NCBI GenBank assembly: GCA_028023455.1
Contig: JAQFVV010012434.1
Span: 8,365,355-8,429,354, forward strand
Source: Epiperipatus broadwayi
Lineage: Eukaryota > Onychophora > Udeonychophora > Euonychophora > Peripatidae
Direction of reading: 5' to 3'
Length of the DNA stretch: 64,000 bases
Positions within the stretch are counted from its first letter, which is position 1. Each line of letters begins with the position of its first letter. Position numbers and translations under genes: made by a program. Below are positions 22,651 through 34,779 of the stretch, in pieces. A model generated the notes under the pieces. It had not been told where the DNA came from and ran no database searches. It was given only the letters and a program-made list of their open reading frames with translations.

Positions 22651-23129
22651 ATAATTTTAAGTCGAATCATATATATATATGTTCAGGTTGCCAACACAGA
22701 AAGTGGGCATTAACATTTAAAATAATTATTGAATAAAAGAATTAAGAACTAAGAAATCAAGTGTGTTTATAAAATATTTAATAATACCAGTAATAATTTT
22801 GTTTGAATTTCAAATGATGATTATATTAATCACCTCTAGCCTCTAACAGAGTTTATAATTGTAATAAGAGTGGTGGTCCTTATTATATGCCAATGAGTAT
22901 TACACAATATTTGAAAGTCTATCTGTCTATGTCCCCAGCAAGAAAATAAAGGCAGATAAAGGTATTCAGTTGTAAAGGAAATTATTACTCGAATTTTATA
23001 CGAAAGAATGTGAGATTTATTTTCACATTCGCAAATCCATTCATGAAAAGCAAGATGCATATTTAGGGCATAACTTTAACCTTTATTAGAAAACTTATTT
23101 AATTTGAAATAACTGAGAAGTTGTTCGAC

Positions 23130-23570
23130 CTGAATTGAAATCACTTCATTACGAATTACGAGCATCAGAACAGGCTTTACTGGAACAGAGAGGTAATGGT
23201 GCTGATGAATTATGAGCTACAAAGTAAACATGAAAGATAATCACTGGTTGGTAGGTTAAGTATTATGGCAGCTTGTATTTCACAAGTCTTATTGCCCTTT
23301 GGAGATGTGGAACACGGGGAAAACCAGGCCGAGTCGTAATTATGAACCTTTGGTGTTCCGAATATAATATAAGCAGGGGAGGAAGTGCTTTCTTCCTCAG
23401 TAATTTAAAATATCAGTAATATTACCATCGACAAGCCTGAAAAATGAAAGACAGCCCTATGTCAGCAACATTCGAAGATGATGACTTGATAGTCATCATT
23501 TGAATAATAAAACCCAATTTATTATAGAATGCTCTACGTGATGACTTGATCAAATTAATTAAAGTCAAAC
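23130..23570 (+). other. LTR-like block with TATA box, initiator and poly(A) signal
   Basis: A GC-richer patch with TATAATATAAG at 23363-23373, an initiator-like TCAGT about 30 bp downstream (23397-23401) and AATAAA at 23506-23511, the compact layout of a retroelement LTR. The direct repeat GTGATGACTTGAT / GATGATGACTTGAT follows. No second LTR or internal domain is identified, so at best a solo or degraded LTR. Confidence 0.3.
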
Positions 23571-24012
23571 GAACTTTTAACTAAAACAATTTTAATGCAT
23601 TTATAAAATTATATTAATTATGCCCCAAACATCACCCTTCCTGAATATTAATAGATAGTAAAAACAATTTGAATTAGAATGTATTCATTTGTTTCCTTTA
23701 TCAACCCCTTTTGCATAATATTTTAACATTATATATGAGTAAATAAATATTGGTAAAACAAAAAAATAGCTGGGGCATAGATTAGAAATGGAGCTAATAA
23801 TTTATTATTAGCCAATTATAAAAATAACAAACATTTAATAATTTCTTTCGACTCAATGATTAATAGAACTGTATAAACCTAGTTCTAATGGGCGAGAATT
23901 ACTATCAGAATTAATATTATATTATTTGCACAAAGCAAATGGGACAAAAGAGCTCATCGAGTTGAAAGATTATTGGCATATAATTAAAAATAAATGACAT
24001 TAATAAATCACA

Positions 24013-24047
24013 CAATATATATATATAATATATATATATATAATATA
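24013..24047. repeat. TA-rich simple repeat
   Basis: Two AT runs separated by AA; self-complementary. Confidence 0.85.
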
Positions 24048-24229
24048 GTAAATGAACCACCATCGTAATTAAAGGAGAATTAAATCTAAAGACTAGAGAT
24101 TTAGAATTACGACATAATTTAAAATAGCATAAATAAAAGTAAGTTTTACACAGAGATTATTACATTAAAGAATGAAAAGAGCTCTTAAAGGGAGTGTAAA
24201 GTAAAGTTTGGAAACTGGCCAGAAAGTTT

Positions 24230-24620
24230 AAGGTTCATTATGAAAATATATTACCCATTTCTTCCGGGACTGGTTTCTTAGTTTACACGTCTGAGTTAAT
24301 GGAAACGTAGGCACACATTTAGTCGATTACTTGAACAGCATTTTGATTGATTTTTGCAGCATGATTGGTCGGAATGGATTTAGAAACTTCATTGAAGATT
24401 TTCAGGGAACTCCAGGCACAGTAGCCAGATTCCTGACATTTTAGCCCTTCCCCATGATAGAAACACTATTTGAATTCATGATTTTAAAAAGCACAGAATT
24501 TACTGGCACTCCTCTACAACAAAGATGGCTTCTTCTCCAAACTTTTCAGAGCTATTTATACTGTCCTCTGATGCCTTCAGGCTAGCGCTTCTTTCATTAT
24601 CAATGTTACAAAATTTACTA
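24230..24620 (-). other. GC-richer island with second copy of the core promoter block
   Basis: Similar in character to 16380-16790. Minus-strand TATAAATAG precedes CTCTGAAAAGTTTGGAGAAG. No frame with recognisable domains. Possibly a degraded LTR of the same family. Confidence 0.35.
24532..24565 (-). promoter_or_regulatory. TATA-box core promoter block, copy 2
   Basis: GGACAGTATAAATAGCTCTG continuing AAAAGTTTGGAGAAG on minus. It aligns with 16656-16683 across the TATA box and ~20 downstream bases with few differences. Confidence 0.45.
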
Positions 24621-25487
24621 GTTGTTTTTAGATACATTCCTTCGATAAGGCTTTCAAACTCATTAACTTGAATTCATTTTCTAATTAGAAAATGAATTCT
24701 TAAAATCAGAAAAAATGATTTTAATTAGGAAATCCTTACATTTTAAATACTTATCTTTTTTTCTAATTAATAAAACTTTACCTATTGTTTTTGGAAAGGG
24801 AAAATCTGAAAGCTTATCGAAAGAATGTAGCTTTTAATCACTAAAAATATTAACAAATTATTTAAAAATAAAATCAAACATTCCCAACGCAATGAAACTT
24901 TCTAACAATTATATATATTTAAATATTTACACATATATATGCACAATCCATGCAGTTATAATATATATAAATTCATGAATAATTGTATCATGAATTTATT
25001 AATAGCATTGATCAATTTAAACCTTAAACAAATTAATTTTAACACACATTTATGAAATGTTTTTCTTTATGGAAATTAGTGTGGATTGAACGTATAAAGC
25101 CCCATTGCATCAGAAATTTAAGGTTAGTACTAGGGTTTGAAGTGGGCTTATGGCTAGATGTCATGAAGCTAGGATCGAACTCAGATCCGACTGCTTCAAT
25201 ATACGATGACATTTATGCTTCAAATTCTTTTAAGATTATCTTTCAAAAATATAGATTTTAAGCTATATGAATATTTGCCTTTCTCAAACCAATAATGATA
25301 GTTTTTTTTTCCTTTTTCATAAGATTATATAATATCCAATGCAGATATGAAACAAATCATTAAAGGTTTTTTTAAAAAAAATAAAAATAAACAGATGCAA
25401 AAAATTTAAGAATTATTTTATATATAGTTCAAGATAACACATATATATTAATTATCATTAATTTGTATGTAACATTAATTACAACTA

Positions 25488-25537
<50 letters not shown>

Positions 25538-25849
25538 TAACAACAACAACAATAATAATAAATTATAAAATATAATACAATAAATAGAGAAAACACAATC
25601 AGTCCATTTAAATACCATATTTATTGCAATTTTTACTAGCTGTACTATTATCAGTTATAATAAGAGCAGTTCCAACTAAGACAAATAACTGGAGTTTTAA
25701 TATTTTTTCGATAAAAAAAAAAATATCCTTCCAGAATGCGAAAGAGATAAATTATTTGATAGTCATCTACATCTAAGCAAAGCAATTAGTAGTAGATACA
25801 ATATTTAGCAACATTTACTTGATTTTTATTGCTTATAGATATGTAAATT
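24621..25849. other. AT-rich flank downstream of the receptor gene
   Basis: No gene recognised. It holds the AAT microsatellite at 25488-25560. Minus-strand AATAAA signals at 25849-25854 (overlapping the receptor stop) and 25825-25830 are suitable for receptor mRNA 3' processing. Confidence 0.5.
25488..25560. repeat. (AAT)n microsatellite with interruptions
   Basis: AAT trinucleotides with AAC variants near the right end, about 70 bp. Confidence 0.95.
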
Positions 25850-26854
25850 TTATTTTTTTCTTATAAATACTTGTTTCCAAGTTTTTCTAAAATTTGTATT
25901 CCCTTTAAAATAAATAACTAACGTTATTGCCGAAGTAAATACTTCAACTAAAACATCCACATGATATGCATAATAAAAACCTTTAGAATTAAATCCAGAA
26001 ATCATAGCATATAATGCTGTAACTGTTCCTATTGATGCTACAATAAAAAATATAATAGCTAAGTAAAGTAACATTATTAGCAATTGAATATCTTCAACTT
26101 TTCTTTCATTCTCTTTGTTTTTCATTCCTTCGCGTTTTTTTAGATAAGAATTGAATGCCACAACAGTTTGTACATTAAAAATTATAACACAAAAGACAGG
26201 TAAATAACGCAAAATTCCTTCTCTAACAAACCAAAAAATATCTAAAAATATATTTTCGTTCTTAACTGATTTTAAAATATATTTAATTTTTCCATAGATT
26301 TTTATTTCTTCTAGAACATCTTTAATAGTTGCAGGGATGTCTAATAACAGTGCACTTACAATCACTATGTTCACGGTGACTACAGCTAAATTTGAGTTTT
26401 GAATTAATTTACTTTTAGTTGGATGACAAACTGCAATATATCTATCAATCGTAATACATGTCGTCATAAAATAATTTACAGCGCCAAAGGTAAGAATAGT
26501 ATATGGTACAAAGTGAGTTCTTATCCACATAAGAATATAATATTCATTTATATTTGACCAGATTAATTCAACAACATGCCACATATGACCCAAGGTAACC
26601 ATTATATCTGCAACTGCTAACACCTCCATATAAATAAAACAAACCGCTGACATGTTTTTTTGGCTAAACACGATAACAATCTGAATATTATTAAGAATAC
26701 TTAAAACAGCTATGGCAAGAATACTTATATAATAAGCTAATAAGTAATATGATTTCCCAATTACTATTGGTGAAATGTTTGGTGTAAAATTCAGAGTATA
26801 TATAAATTGTTCACTTATATTGAAATCTTTGTGAAAATCAAAAGATCTATTCAT
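25850..26854 (-). CDS. Class A G-protein-coupled receptor, FMRFamide/neuropeptide-receptor-like, single exon
   Basis: A 334-residue seven-helix plasma-membrane receptor, presumably for a neuropeptide and coupled to heterotrimeric G proteins. N-glycosylation sites sit in the N-terminus (NRS, NIS). TM1 is ~37-63 with Asn56; TM2 ~71-94 with LAVAD (Asp83 = 2.50); TM3 ends in the DRY motif (137-139, IDRYIAVCHP); TM4 ~156-174; TM5 ~214-236; a basic third loop (KKREGMKNKENERK) leads to TM6 ~256-284; TM7 ~298-316 is followed by a short basic tail (FRKTWKQVFIRKK). Oddities: no Cys at 3.25 (Thr113) and none in loop 2, no CWxP in TM6, and the NPxxY region reads SAITLVIYF, similar to FMRFamide receptors, which lack the Pro. 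The start is the first Met; the frame is uninterrupted. It is not certain that it is expressed. The subfamily is my inference. Confidence 0.85.
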   Translation of the reverse strand: MNRSFDFHKDFNISEQFIYTLNFTPNISPIVIGKSYYLLAYYISILAIAVLSILNNIQIVIVFSQKNMSAVCFIYMEVLAVADIMVTLGHMWHVVELIWSNINEYYILMWIRTHFVPYTILTFGAVNYFMTTCITIDRYIAVCHPTKSKLIQNSNLAVVTVNIVIVSALLLDIPATIKDVLEEIKIYGKIKYILKSVKNENIFLDIFWFVREGILRYLPVFCVIIFNVQTVVAFNSYLKKREGMKNKENERKVEDIQLLIMLLYLAIIFFIVASIGTVTALYAMISGFNSKGFYYAYHVDVLVEVFTSAITLVIYFKGNTNFRKTWKQVFIRKK

Positions 26855-28954
26855 TATAATAACTTCTTCAAAAGCTTTAAATTTAAAAACAAAATATATA
26901 TATATATATATATATGCAAGTAAATAAATTATGGTATAATAATTAATAAATCAATTAAACATTAAATATTAAATAAAATTACATGCATCTATATAAATAT
27001 GTGTAAAAATTATCATTCTCTAGTTAAATTTAAAATTTTGATATTTCTTAAGTCAAGCTGACCATTATTTAAATAATATATAATATATACTACAGTTTTT
27101 GCTACCATAATCTAACCAATACAATTGCTAGTTCATATTTAGCCAGTTTTGTATGACATATTTTACTTTTAATGTGCAAAAATCTTAATATATGGATTGG
27201 TATTTAAAAATGTGTTTAATCATTCAAGCACTACGAAATCCTTATGATAGAGACAAATTACAGCATTATTTTAAACCCTATATGAATCAGCAGTAATTAC
27301 AAATAATAATTATATGTAAGATTAGAACATCTATTTATATCTTCTCTTAAAAATCAAGTATGTACAAACAAAACTAATCAAATAGAAGTAAGAGCTATGT
27401 TGTCAAAGGGGATGGAACAAATATTTAAACCTCTTGCATGTATGACAATATAGAATATAATCGAGACGTGTATATTATGAGAATTAAATCTGTTTATTTG
27501 TTATTTTCACCTGGTTTATTCAAGATATACTAAACCTTTAAATTTTATTTGGGTTGTGCTGTATACTTTTCACATTTAGAACCATTATACTCAGCGTATT
27601 TATTAATATTATTACATATATACATATATTTTCGTTATATATTATAAATTTGCTCAAGAAGTCATGTGGAATTTGAGCATTCTAGTGTTAGACTGAAAAA
27701 TTAACAATTTTATTTAATTAGTCTGAGCAAATTTTTTTAATCATATTACGGTCGCTTCACTACTCTAGCACACTAAAATGCAGAGAGCATTAAAACAAAG
27801 TATTAATGCACAGAGTTGCATTACACTTTGAATATATACACTTTTATTATTGTAAGCAGTAATATTTAAAAATATATAAAATCTTGCTTTATTTATTCTA
27901 TTTCAAAATTATCTGTGGCAAGTTTTAATAATCATTAGACAATAATTGGCATCCAAATTCCTAGATTAATTTTTATATATTTTTCAGAAGTGCCTTCATC
28001 TTTACATTTGCATATTCAGCAGACACATTAATTTCTACAGCACTATTAAATAGGTAATAGATTCAAAGCTATAGTAAGGTTTTGAATTCAAGCCAACTTG
28101 CTTGAAAAATTACAGAAGTCTGAAAATAAAGTCTAAGAAGTTGTCAAACAAAGGGATCACATTATTTAAAATTATATCTAAAATTTTCTTGTGTGAATTA
28201 TGAACTTCATGTACCTTGCACTTATTTTTAATAAAATGCTGTTTCTACCTGACCTTTAGGGTTTTTTTTCTAAAAAAGTATTGTCATTGTTGAATCATCA
28301 TCATTTTAATCTGCAATCTTAAAAAGACTGTAGAGCTGTCATATAAAAAATTCATTATCTTTCGCTATACTTCATGATTTTAGGTCATACACATCTTATG
28401 CAGTTTATGATCAATGATCTGTTTAATTTGATCTATCTTTTGCATTGGAACAAACAACATGAATTATGATCTTTCACTTTTTCTTCAATGACAAGCTTGC
28501 TTTTAGTATTGAATTTCCTCACTATATGTGTTTGAAATATATATTTCTAGGTTCCTTTACTAGTACAGATATTTTCTTATTGACTTTAATTTTTTTAAAA
28601 ACAGACACATTAGATCTGTGTCTATAGGGAATTAAAAGCATTATACAATGGTAGCATAAATGGCCCCTTTCCTTTTAATGAATTTTTTTTAATGGCCATG
28701 TTTCTATTGCATAAAGTAAAAAATGAACAAATTAGACAAATTCAGTGGCCCTAATTCTACTTTATTTCATATAGTTTTATCTTACTGTTTTAGTATAATA
28801 ATTCTTCTGCACACTTTCTGATCACATTAACAATGATGAGACCTAAATATTCAAAATATGTGATATTTATAATTTGTCAAAATCGCTATTGGCATAATGT
28901 ATAATAATAACTACTTTCTAAGGTATATATATGAAGAAAATATATGTGTGTATT
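26855..28954. other. AT-rich non-coding stretch upstream of the receptor
   Basis: The receptor's promoter should lie here on the minus strand. A TA run at 26896-26914 is present but no clear TATA/initiator pair could be assigned. No other gene recognised. Confidence 0.4.
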
Positions 28955-29170
28955 TTTTGATTTTTTTTTTTTTTGGGGGGGTTTTTATATTTTTTTTTTT
29001 AAAATAGGGTAGATATATATTTTTTTTTTTATATAAAAAATATATAAATATATTAGATATGAAATTATTATTTTTTTATTTTTAACACTTTTTTTTGTTA
29101 GAAAGGAAGGTGGGGGCTAAAAAAAAAAAAAAAAAAAAAAAATAAAAAAAAAAAAAATTAAATTAAATTA
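28955..29170. repeat. Homopolymer-rich low-complexity tract
   Basis: Runs of T, then GGGGGGGG, more T runs, a G run, then A runs of more than ten bases and TTAAA repeats. It may be genuine low complexity or a consensus-error zone of a long-read assembly. Confidence 0.8.
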
Positions 29171-30099
29171 AATGGAAATAAAATAAAAATAATAAGGTAT
29201 TAATTGCAAGATTATAAGTTTGTTTTCTTTTTATAATTTTTATAACTTCTTTCAACAGTCAAAATTAAAATGCCATCATCTCAAATTATTTATGTAATTC
29301 TGCTATCTAACTATCACAGACTTCAAAAATATTACACATAATTTTATTATAGACATTAAAAAGAATAAGAGAAAATGTTCTTCTTTGTTTATCATTTGTC
29401 TGCGTTTAAGGTTTGTCAATAAAGTTTATCTCCGCTGAATTTTATAGAATTAGATTCATAGAGATTTTTTATGTGTTACATCAGATGCAGAAATGTTTTT
29501 ATTTTTAAGAGAACCTTCCATAACATTCTCCAATTTATTTTGTCAAAAATTATTTTATACTCCACAAATCATTATATTTTTAATAATATGTGTCCTAGTT
29601 TTTGTCTATAATAATATCATATTTTTTCTAAACATTGAAAGTTCATTAAATATTTGTAAAAAAATCATAACTAATAATCAAATCTTATTTTTTAGAATAT
29701 GTTTTTATATTTATAATCAGTCAAGAATGTAAATAAACAAATCTCAGTAGCTAAAAGTTTATGTAAATTTTGTGATCTCTTAATAAGACAGAGTGATTGC
29801 TTGATTTACATTTAAAGGTGTATATTATTTTATTTATGATCACAAGATTGGTAGCGATTAATAGTGTTACAATTACTCCAAGCTCCTGCAAAGATTAAAG
29901 TTTTAATCAGGAAAAGAATAGTTGGAGCTGAGAAAAGTGCCCTATTAATTGGATAAGTGACTTTTCATTAAATCTTAAGTCATAAAAAAGGATAAAAGCT
30001 ACAAATCTGTTAAAAGCAAAAATAGAAAACTTTCCGATGATATTTCTAATATGGCCGATAAAAGTTTGAATAAAAGTATGACAAAATAGACAATAATTC
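29171..30099. other. AT-rich non-coding stretch before LINE copy B
   Basis: Frames 29493-29732 (plus) and 29907-30113 (minus) are compositionally simple or antisense to the LINE start and are not supported as genes. Confidence 0.45.
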
Positions 30100-30333
30100 T
30101 GCAAACGCTGCAAAAAGTTCTCACATAGTCAGATATTTACCTAAATCACAATTCTCTAACCCAAATGATAATTATTACAACAATTCTATTCTCAAAGTCA
30201 CAAACTTCATGAAAATCAAAAGAAAACTGATCAGAGAAATCCTAATCAATCGTTAAAACCCAATAAAGTCGGTATAGAAGACAATATTACTAGTTATGAA
30301 ATTATTAAAAATGAGACAGAAGCACCTAAATTA

Positions 30334-31435
30334 ATGGTTTCTGAAACCCTGAACAAATCTGATAATTATCATAACAATTATCCTAACACACATAAGAGTA
30401 ATAGTGGCATAAATAAATCAAAAGCACTTAATGAAATTCATTTTACAAAACCGTTTGAGGGTGCAATAAGCGATAACATCGTTATGAAAAATCTTAAAGA
30501 TGAAAAATTGCCTTCTAATAAATCTGTAGACTCTAAACACAATAAAACCAAGGAAAGTGTTTTTCCACAACAAGAGCAAAGTGAAAATATGTCAATAAGT
30601 TATAATAATAGAAATAAAAATAAAACCTATGGAAATGTCCTTAAAAAAAAAAGTGATAAGTTAAAGGAAAATGGAAACACTATAAATAAGAACCAAAATT
30701 CCATACTGAAGTTTCTTGACATAGAAATTGATAATATATCACAACAAATAGAAGCCCCTAATAAAGAAAATATAATGCAACTCACTGAAGAAGAATACCA
30801 AAGAATAAATACTCAATTTAACAACTCAATCCCTGATCTCTTGCTAAATTCTTTTACAAACTATATCAATGACAAAACCCTGATTTTGGCCATAACAAAT
30901 TGTAATGGAGGATTATTTAAATTCCCTATCGAGAAATTTTACAACATGATCTTTGAAAATGATATCTGGATGGGTATTAATAAGATCTCTTTCCATCCAA
31001 ATGATAGATAAATAATTACTGAATTTACTTCATGGTCTACTAGAAATTGTTTCAAAAATAACATTAGACACTTGGATGGGAAGATCATCTGCACAATTGA
31101 TATAAATAGAGCAATCACATTCAATGGAACCATCAAGAATTAATTTGATGAATTTTGATCAAGTAGAATTGGATAACATACTTGGAAAATATGGAAAAAC
31201 AATCAGACTAATATACAGATATGATCATTGTACTAATGGCTGCTTACTGACCAACACTAGTATTTTCACTATTACCTTGAAGAAAGGGGTGCACCCCAAT
31301 GATATACCAATGGTGGTCTACTCCAGAGACTCACCGATGGTTCTAACGTTCTGTGGATTTCCACCACAATGTTTTTTTGCTTGGAATGAAATTATCTTAT
31401 TAAAGCCTGCAAAGCTTGTAATGTGTGCAGCTTAA
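30334..31435 (+). pseudogene. LINE ORF1 (gag-like) remnant, copy B
   Basis: Frames 30334-31011 and 31124-31435, separated by stops. The first is hydrophilic (Asn, Lys, Ser rich) with FNNSIPDLLLNSFTNYI near its end. The second contains FCGFPPQCFFAWNE, the position of the zinc knuckle, where copy A has CFFCWQRSHLVRNC; the second Cys is Ala here and the His is lost. So the RNA-binding knuckle is broken. The Met at 30334 is only the first in the open frame; related sequence (29990-30330) lies upstream in other frames. Confidence 0.7.
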
Positions 31436-31531
31436 AACAGAATAGGATTAACAAATGCAATAAAAAGGGAGAAAAGCAACACTGGTCTCAACCCTGGACT
31501 CTAAAGTGATTATGGGGACAATCCAATTGAC

Positions 31532-32119
31532 TTGATACAATTAGACATAAATCATGAAGAAGTTAATCAACCTGATCCAACACTGACAATTTTAGAAAAA
31601 ATCCCTGCTCACACTCCTATATATAAAGTGTTGGATCACAATTCCCTAAATATGCCAATCAACTCAAATACCACTGATCTACAACACCTGACTAGTGAAG
31701 AAGCTCAAAGCTAACATCATAATTTGACTGATAATGAGACAAATGGACCTGGATTTGTCATTGATGAGAGTGAATCAGTCTTTGATGTAACAGTCATTGG
31801 TGACCAAAATGAATGGGTCCATGAAGACTCTAAACCTATAAGAACAAAACAAAGTAGAAAGCTAGCATCAAAGGGTAACAAGAAAAAAAGTAAATCAAAA
31901 CAACAAATCAGGTCCAGCTCAGATAAAGATATTTCATCAAACTCAAATGACAATTCTGAAAAACTAAATAAACAATACCATGAAGATATTAAGATAAATC
32001 AGTGGCATGATAAGAATAATAAGAGAAGAAAAGCTAATATTCAATTCCCTATCAAGATCTCATCCAGGACCACTGAGGCAGAGGAACAGAGCATGAATCA
32101 AGATGACAGTAACAGTTGA
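31532..32119 (+). pseudogene. LINE ORF1 C-terminal region, copy B
   Basis: Frames 31532-31714 and 31724-32119 continue ORF1: acidic, then Lys/Ser-rich (QSRKLASKGNKKKSKSKQQ). It lies between the knuckle region and the endonuclease and has no recognised domain. Probably a basic nucleic-acid-binding tail. Confidence 0.5.
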
Positions 32120-32329
32120 GATGAACTATTATTAACTTCTTTCATAGGTCTTAGTGACACTGAAATCTCCCAATTAGATTGGGCTTCTCTTGTGGTGGAC
32201 AATAAGTCTGGGGAAAATAAACATACCCTGAACTAAGTGCTGGAACAAAGTCTGGCTGGAAGTAGAGAGAATAATGAAATGGCAGTTATCAGCCAATGGA
32301 TAATGGTGGGGTCAATCAGGAACAAATCA

Positions 32330-34290
32330 CCTCGTACAAATTATATGAAGCTAAATTTCTATGAAATTAATGTTAGAGGTCTGAACTTGACTGACTGGGC
32401 ATTTGCTATTCAAAACTAAATAGTCAAATGCCAGCCAAATGTGGTATGCATGGCAGAAACCAAATTACACCTGGGTCTCATTTTATGCAGATTTATTTAA
32501 TGTGATTTTGAAGTTATCAATTCATGTTTCTTCTTAATATCTTTGTATGTGGCTTTCCTTTATGCGATAAAAATTATTAGATCAGAAGTTAAGCTCTGAT
32601 AATGCACAATTACTTTAAATATTAAATTTTGCACACTCACATGTCATATTTAAAGTAATAGCGCATTATCAGAGTTTGACTTCCATCTAATAATTTCAAT
32701 ATTTTCAGCACTTTATAATAGTACTGTAATAGATTTTATGCAATAAAAAAGTTCATAATTCACTTACAATCAGGATTTCCCCATTTTATATACACACATT
32801 AAATTTTACAAGATTATAATGTAAATCTGTTCAAACATTATAGATGCCTATATTATGTATATTGTTTTTGCATTTTAAATCACATTCTATTTTTGCTTTT
32901 TTTTTAAAAAAAAAACATAATCAATTAATCATTTAGTGTCCATGGGTTTATTTTTAAAAGGTGAGTAACAGTAGTGGGAACAATTAAATTTGATAATTAA
33001 AAAATTAAAATCTGATTTTTAATTGTAATTAGCAAAATAAAATTTACATAATGTGATATGAAATTATGTGATGTAAAACAATGAAATTTCATTTTTAAAT
33101 AGAATTGAAAATTAAAAAATTAAGGACAAAAATAAGAATTTAATTTTTGTTAGTTTTAATTAAATTTTGCTCAACATTGGTGAGTAGGTGTCTTTTTATT
33201 ATCATAAGTCTAAGTTCTTATTTTTATTTTAAATTTTTAGTTTACCCTAATGGAGAGAAAAAAACACCCAAGAAAATGAATTTTTTTGGAAACAAAAATT
33301 TCAATTTTAGATCGCTTAGTGAAATGGGAAGGATCAACAGCAATTGAAAAACACTTTAGTTTGGGCAAAAAAAATGAAGTTGGTGCTATTTGTTTTTCCT
33401 TTTGTGATGAATATGATGTCTTACTAATTCACAAATGAACTTGCATATTGTCAAATAGCAATAATGATTAAAATAATGTACATCTATGAAAAAATGTAAA
33501 ATACTGTAAATTATGCATAAAAATATTAAATATTGTAGTTAATAAAAAAAATAAAAAAGTTTGTCTTGTATCAATTTTTTTCAAGTTTGAAATTTTTTAT
33601 TAGTCATATTTTATTTTCTTATTTTTTTTATGTGAATTTGAAAGTAATTTTACATTGTTGCTTTGCTTTTATGCAATTTTTGAAAATTACAGTACATATC
33701 CCCCATTTCTCAAGGTAACTTAAGTCTATTTTTGTGCAATTTTTTTTGTGTGCATTTTCTGAGGAATATACCTACCACATAAAATGAGACTCAAGTGTAT
33801 ATATAAATTCATGTTGTAAAATTGATCAGATCCTCCAATATATAGGCTTCTTCAAATACTCAATTTCAATGGCAGCAGCATAAGGTATGTTAATAAATTA
33901 CAAGAAAGACCCCCTTCTACTAGCTTCAAAATTCTGCATTTAGACTCAAATTGCCTAATTACTAACCTAAAATATAACCACATCAATCTAATCCACCTCT
34001 ACATTAAAAATAACCACAATCAAATCATGAAAGTAATTACTGACATCAATTTGGTTATGACCTCAAACCCATTTCCTATCATTCTTATGAGTGATTTTAA
34101 TGTGACATATAGTTTTTTCAATAAAAAATATAGTCACCTCTTTAATCAAATACTGATGAGTGGAGAGAGTTTCTTCCCCATAGATTCCTTCTCCTTCTAC
34201 ACTAAACATACTAGATCCTTGGTTGACCTTGTCTACTACTCCCCAAGTATTCATTTTAAAATCAATGCAAAATTCAGGTGATATTTTCTG
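32330..34290 (+). pseudogene. LINE ORF2 endonuclease domain, split by a transposon, copy B
   Basis: An apurinic-type (EEP family) endonuclease that would nick target DNA. The start is recognisable as FYEINVRGLNLTDWAFAIQN (about 32358-32417). NVVCMAETKL, with the conserved Glu, abuts the transposon at 32467. It resumes after 33800, with PFPIILMSDFN (Asp/Asn pair, about 34070-34102) and SLVDLVYYS near 34215. Stops and frameshifts are present, so it is inactive. Confidence 0.65.
32468..33797 (-). mobile_element. Non-autonomous DNA transposon (MITE-like), TA-flanked, copy 2, nested in LINE
   Basis: The terminal repeats CACCTGGGTCTCATTTTATG (left) and the complement of CATAAAATGAGACTCAAGTG (right) match at 18 of 20 positions. 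TA flanks both ends (32466-32467, 33798-33799). The interior is the reverse complement of the copy at 5152-6191 over long stretches, plus about 290 bp extra. Removing it with one TA rejoins the LINE endonuclease region, so it inserted after the LINE did. No transposase frame; 33147-33347 is incidental. Confidence 0.8.
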
Positions 34291-34779
34291 ATCACTTTGC
34301 CCTAGAGATATCTCTTGAAACAAACATTGGACATCTGATAGTAGAAGAGAATAACAACACCATTTATCTTTAACAAAATTGATATCCTAAGGCTACCAGT
34401 GGTGAAAGCATGGTTCATCTTCATAGGCATCCCCTAATCAATAATAAATGAAATTTCCCTTAACAAAAAAGGCCCTAACTACTTATTAGCTGACCTTGAT
34501 GCTATTAACCAAAACCTGAAAGCAATTCCACTTTGTACATCTTGCTCTTGTCCTACAGGGATAAGCAGAGATCTCTGACCGAATATATTTAGATCAAGCA
34601 GGCAAAAAGATTCCTTCCAAACCAACAATGTTGGTCCAAAAGTTACTTCTGATGGACGCTAAGAACAGGCAGCAAAAAATCTGTTCCACTGTCATTAACA
34701 ATAGATAACAACATTCACTTTAGGGCAACACTTCAATCTGATCAGACTGGGAATGTCAATGGATTATTCAGTTTAGATG

